From Tridacna crocea (taxonomy: Eukaryota > Mollusca > Bivalvia > Cardiida > Cardiidae), in NCBI GenBank assembly GCA_943736015.1, contig OX031071.1, positions 11,566,119-11,630,118 on the forward strand: a stretch of DNA of 64,000 nt, written 5' to 3'. How positions within the stretch are numbered: the stretch's first letter is position 1; every line of letters starts with the position of its first letter. Under the pieces are notes generated by a model, which saw nothing but the letters and a program-made list of their open reading frames with translations, was not told the DNA's origin and did no database searches. Position numbers and translations under genes: made by a program. Shown piece after piece: positions 63,446-64,000 of the stretch.

Positions 63446-63538
63446 GTAATATATTTTTCCCTTTGAAAAACCTTGAAGCAGCAACTTACTCATATGAAAA
63501 TCTGGTTTCACAAAACATACATCTTACTTTGGGATGGT

Positions 63539-63767
63539 TTAACCCATTACAACACAACTAAATTGTAGGCTAGCCCAAATTGAAAGCATTTGCAGACGAC
63601 AAAATTAAAGTGACTGAAAATTTGAAATTTGTTTTGTTAAGGGTGGAAAACATTGTGGGAAAAGGAGAAAATGCTGGTTACCAGCTTTTTCTCCTTTTCC
63701 CACAATGTTTTCTAAAGGCTTCTTTCTCAGGGGCTTCAAAAGTTGGCTTTGTGTGGTAATAGTTTAA
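63539..63767 (+). mobile_element. TTAA-palindrome MITE, class A
   Basis: 229 bp, TTAACCCATTACAACACAAC to GGTAATAGTTTAA. Confidence 0.92.
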
Positions 63768-63868
63768 CTAAAAACTCATCAAGCAACATTTTAGACTCAG
63801 CAAAATTCAAACCATTTTCAGATGACTAATCTAAAGGTGGCCAGTTACCACACACCGAAATTTTAGAC

Positions 63869-64000
63869 CTCCGGGAATGCAACTTGCATCATGTGATGTC
63901 ACAGCGGATGATTTCACAATGATTGATGCTGATTTGGTTTCTACAGAGACAAGGTCAACGGACAACATTGTTTCTGCTATTTTGACAATTTCTGAGGAAA
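63869..64000 (+). other. Open frame at window edge, possible further KCNT exon (weak)
   Basis: One frame stays open to the end of the window from a Met at 63876, with a polar, acidic product. An acceptor-like TTTCTACAG occurs just before AGACAAGG near 63955. Phase is a problem: exon 25 ends in phase 0, and the open frame would need an entry in phase 1 at that acceptor, so another exon or a different donor would be required. The preceding bases (about 63845-63868) look like a MITE end. I do not call it coding. Confidence 0.2.

Noticed and set aside
20195-62714. Many 60-150 codon frames sharing peptides such as [10 protein letters not shown] or [12 protein letters not shown]
   Set aside because: These are translations of the MITE palindrome in different frames and strands. 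They recur at every copy and include both strands of the same bases, so they are not proteins.
5153-63767. CRISPR array or bacterial-type repeats
   Set aside because: Repeats are 229-bp transposons with TTAA flanks at irregular spacing in a eukaryotic gene; there are no spacers or cas genes.
63845-64000. Next KCNT exon starting at CCAG|TTACC
   Set aside because: In phase 0 the frame stops at a TGA after about 25 codons, and the first bases look like a MITE end (TTACCACACACCGAAATTTT).

Overview
The window is animal nuclear DNA, most likely from a bivalve mollusc or a close relative. Evidence: a split gene with short exons and canonical GT/AG introns, tRNA-derived SINEs, and repeat types I associate with bivalve genomes (elements with CACCTGAGC and TACGCCCGTC ends, and TATACCCC elements carrying GTCCGTC runs). 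There is no sign of bacterial genes, CRISPR or operons. The species call is inference.

One gene is supported. On the + strand, 25 exons from 491 to 63445 join without any frame break into 1047 codons of a Slo2-type potassium channel (KCNT; Slack/Slick family). The exons carry S1 to S6 with a TVGYGD pore filter (exons 3 to 9), the first RCK domain (exons 10 to 14), a variable acidic and His-rich linker (exons 15 to 17) and the second RCK domain (exons 18 to 25). The gene runs off the right edge: the last part of RCK2, the C-terminus and the stop are not here. A 26th, in-frame 36-base exon (36112-36147) is a candidate cassette.

The rest is intron, and by my estimate about a third of the window is one swarm of roughly 100 short non-autonomous DNA elements, called here the TTAA-palindrome MITE. 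An intact copy is 229 bp including the TTAA at each end. It has CCCTTTACC or CCCATTACC termini and an off-centre, almost loop-free palindrome of about 30 bp per arm. Class A has the arm core GGAGAAAATGCTGG, class B GGAGAAATTGCTCG with CCCTTTCCC termini, and class C GGTGAAATTGCTCG with CCCTTTACTCCATA termini. TTAA duplication with CCC ends suggests piggyBac-type mobilisation. In MITE entries, strand + means the side with AAAGCATTTGCAGACGAC comes before the palindrome (for class C, the CTCCATAGATACTC side); this choice is arbitrary.

Layout: intron 1 (589-6909) has MITEs, two SINEs and about 1.5 kb of unassigned DNA. Introns 2 to 4 (6990-19234) hold MITE chains, fold-back elements and a second SINE type. 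Intron 9 (24275-28654) is a three-level nest of elements. Intron 12 (33694-42405) holds TIR elements, a 191-195 bp tandem array and the candidate cassette exon. Intron 15 (49712-52340) holds a 70-bp minisatellite grown from the exon 15 splice donor. Intron 19 holds a 323-bp tandem array. Introns 24 and 25 hold a pogo-like element and more MITEs. Several insertions are datable against each other by target-site duplications, which makes the locus a readable record of transposon history.
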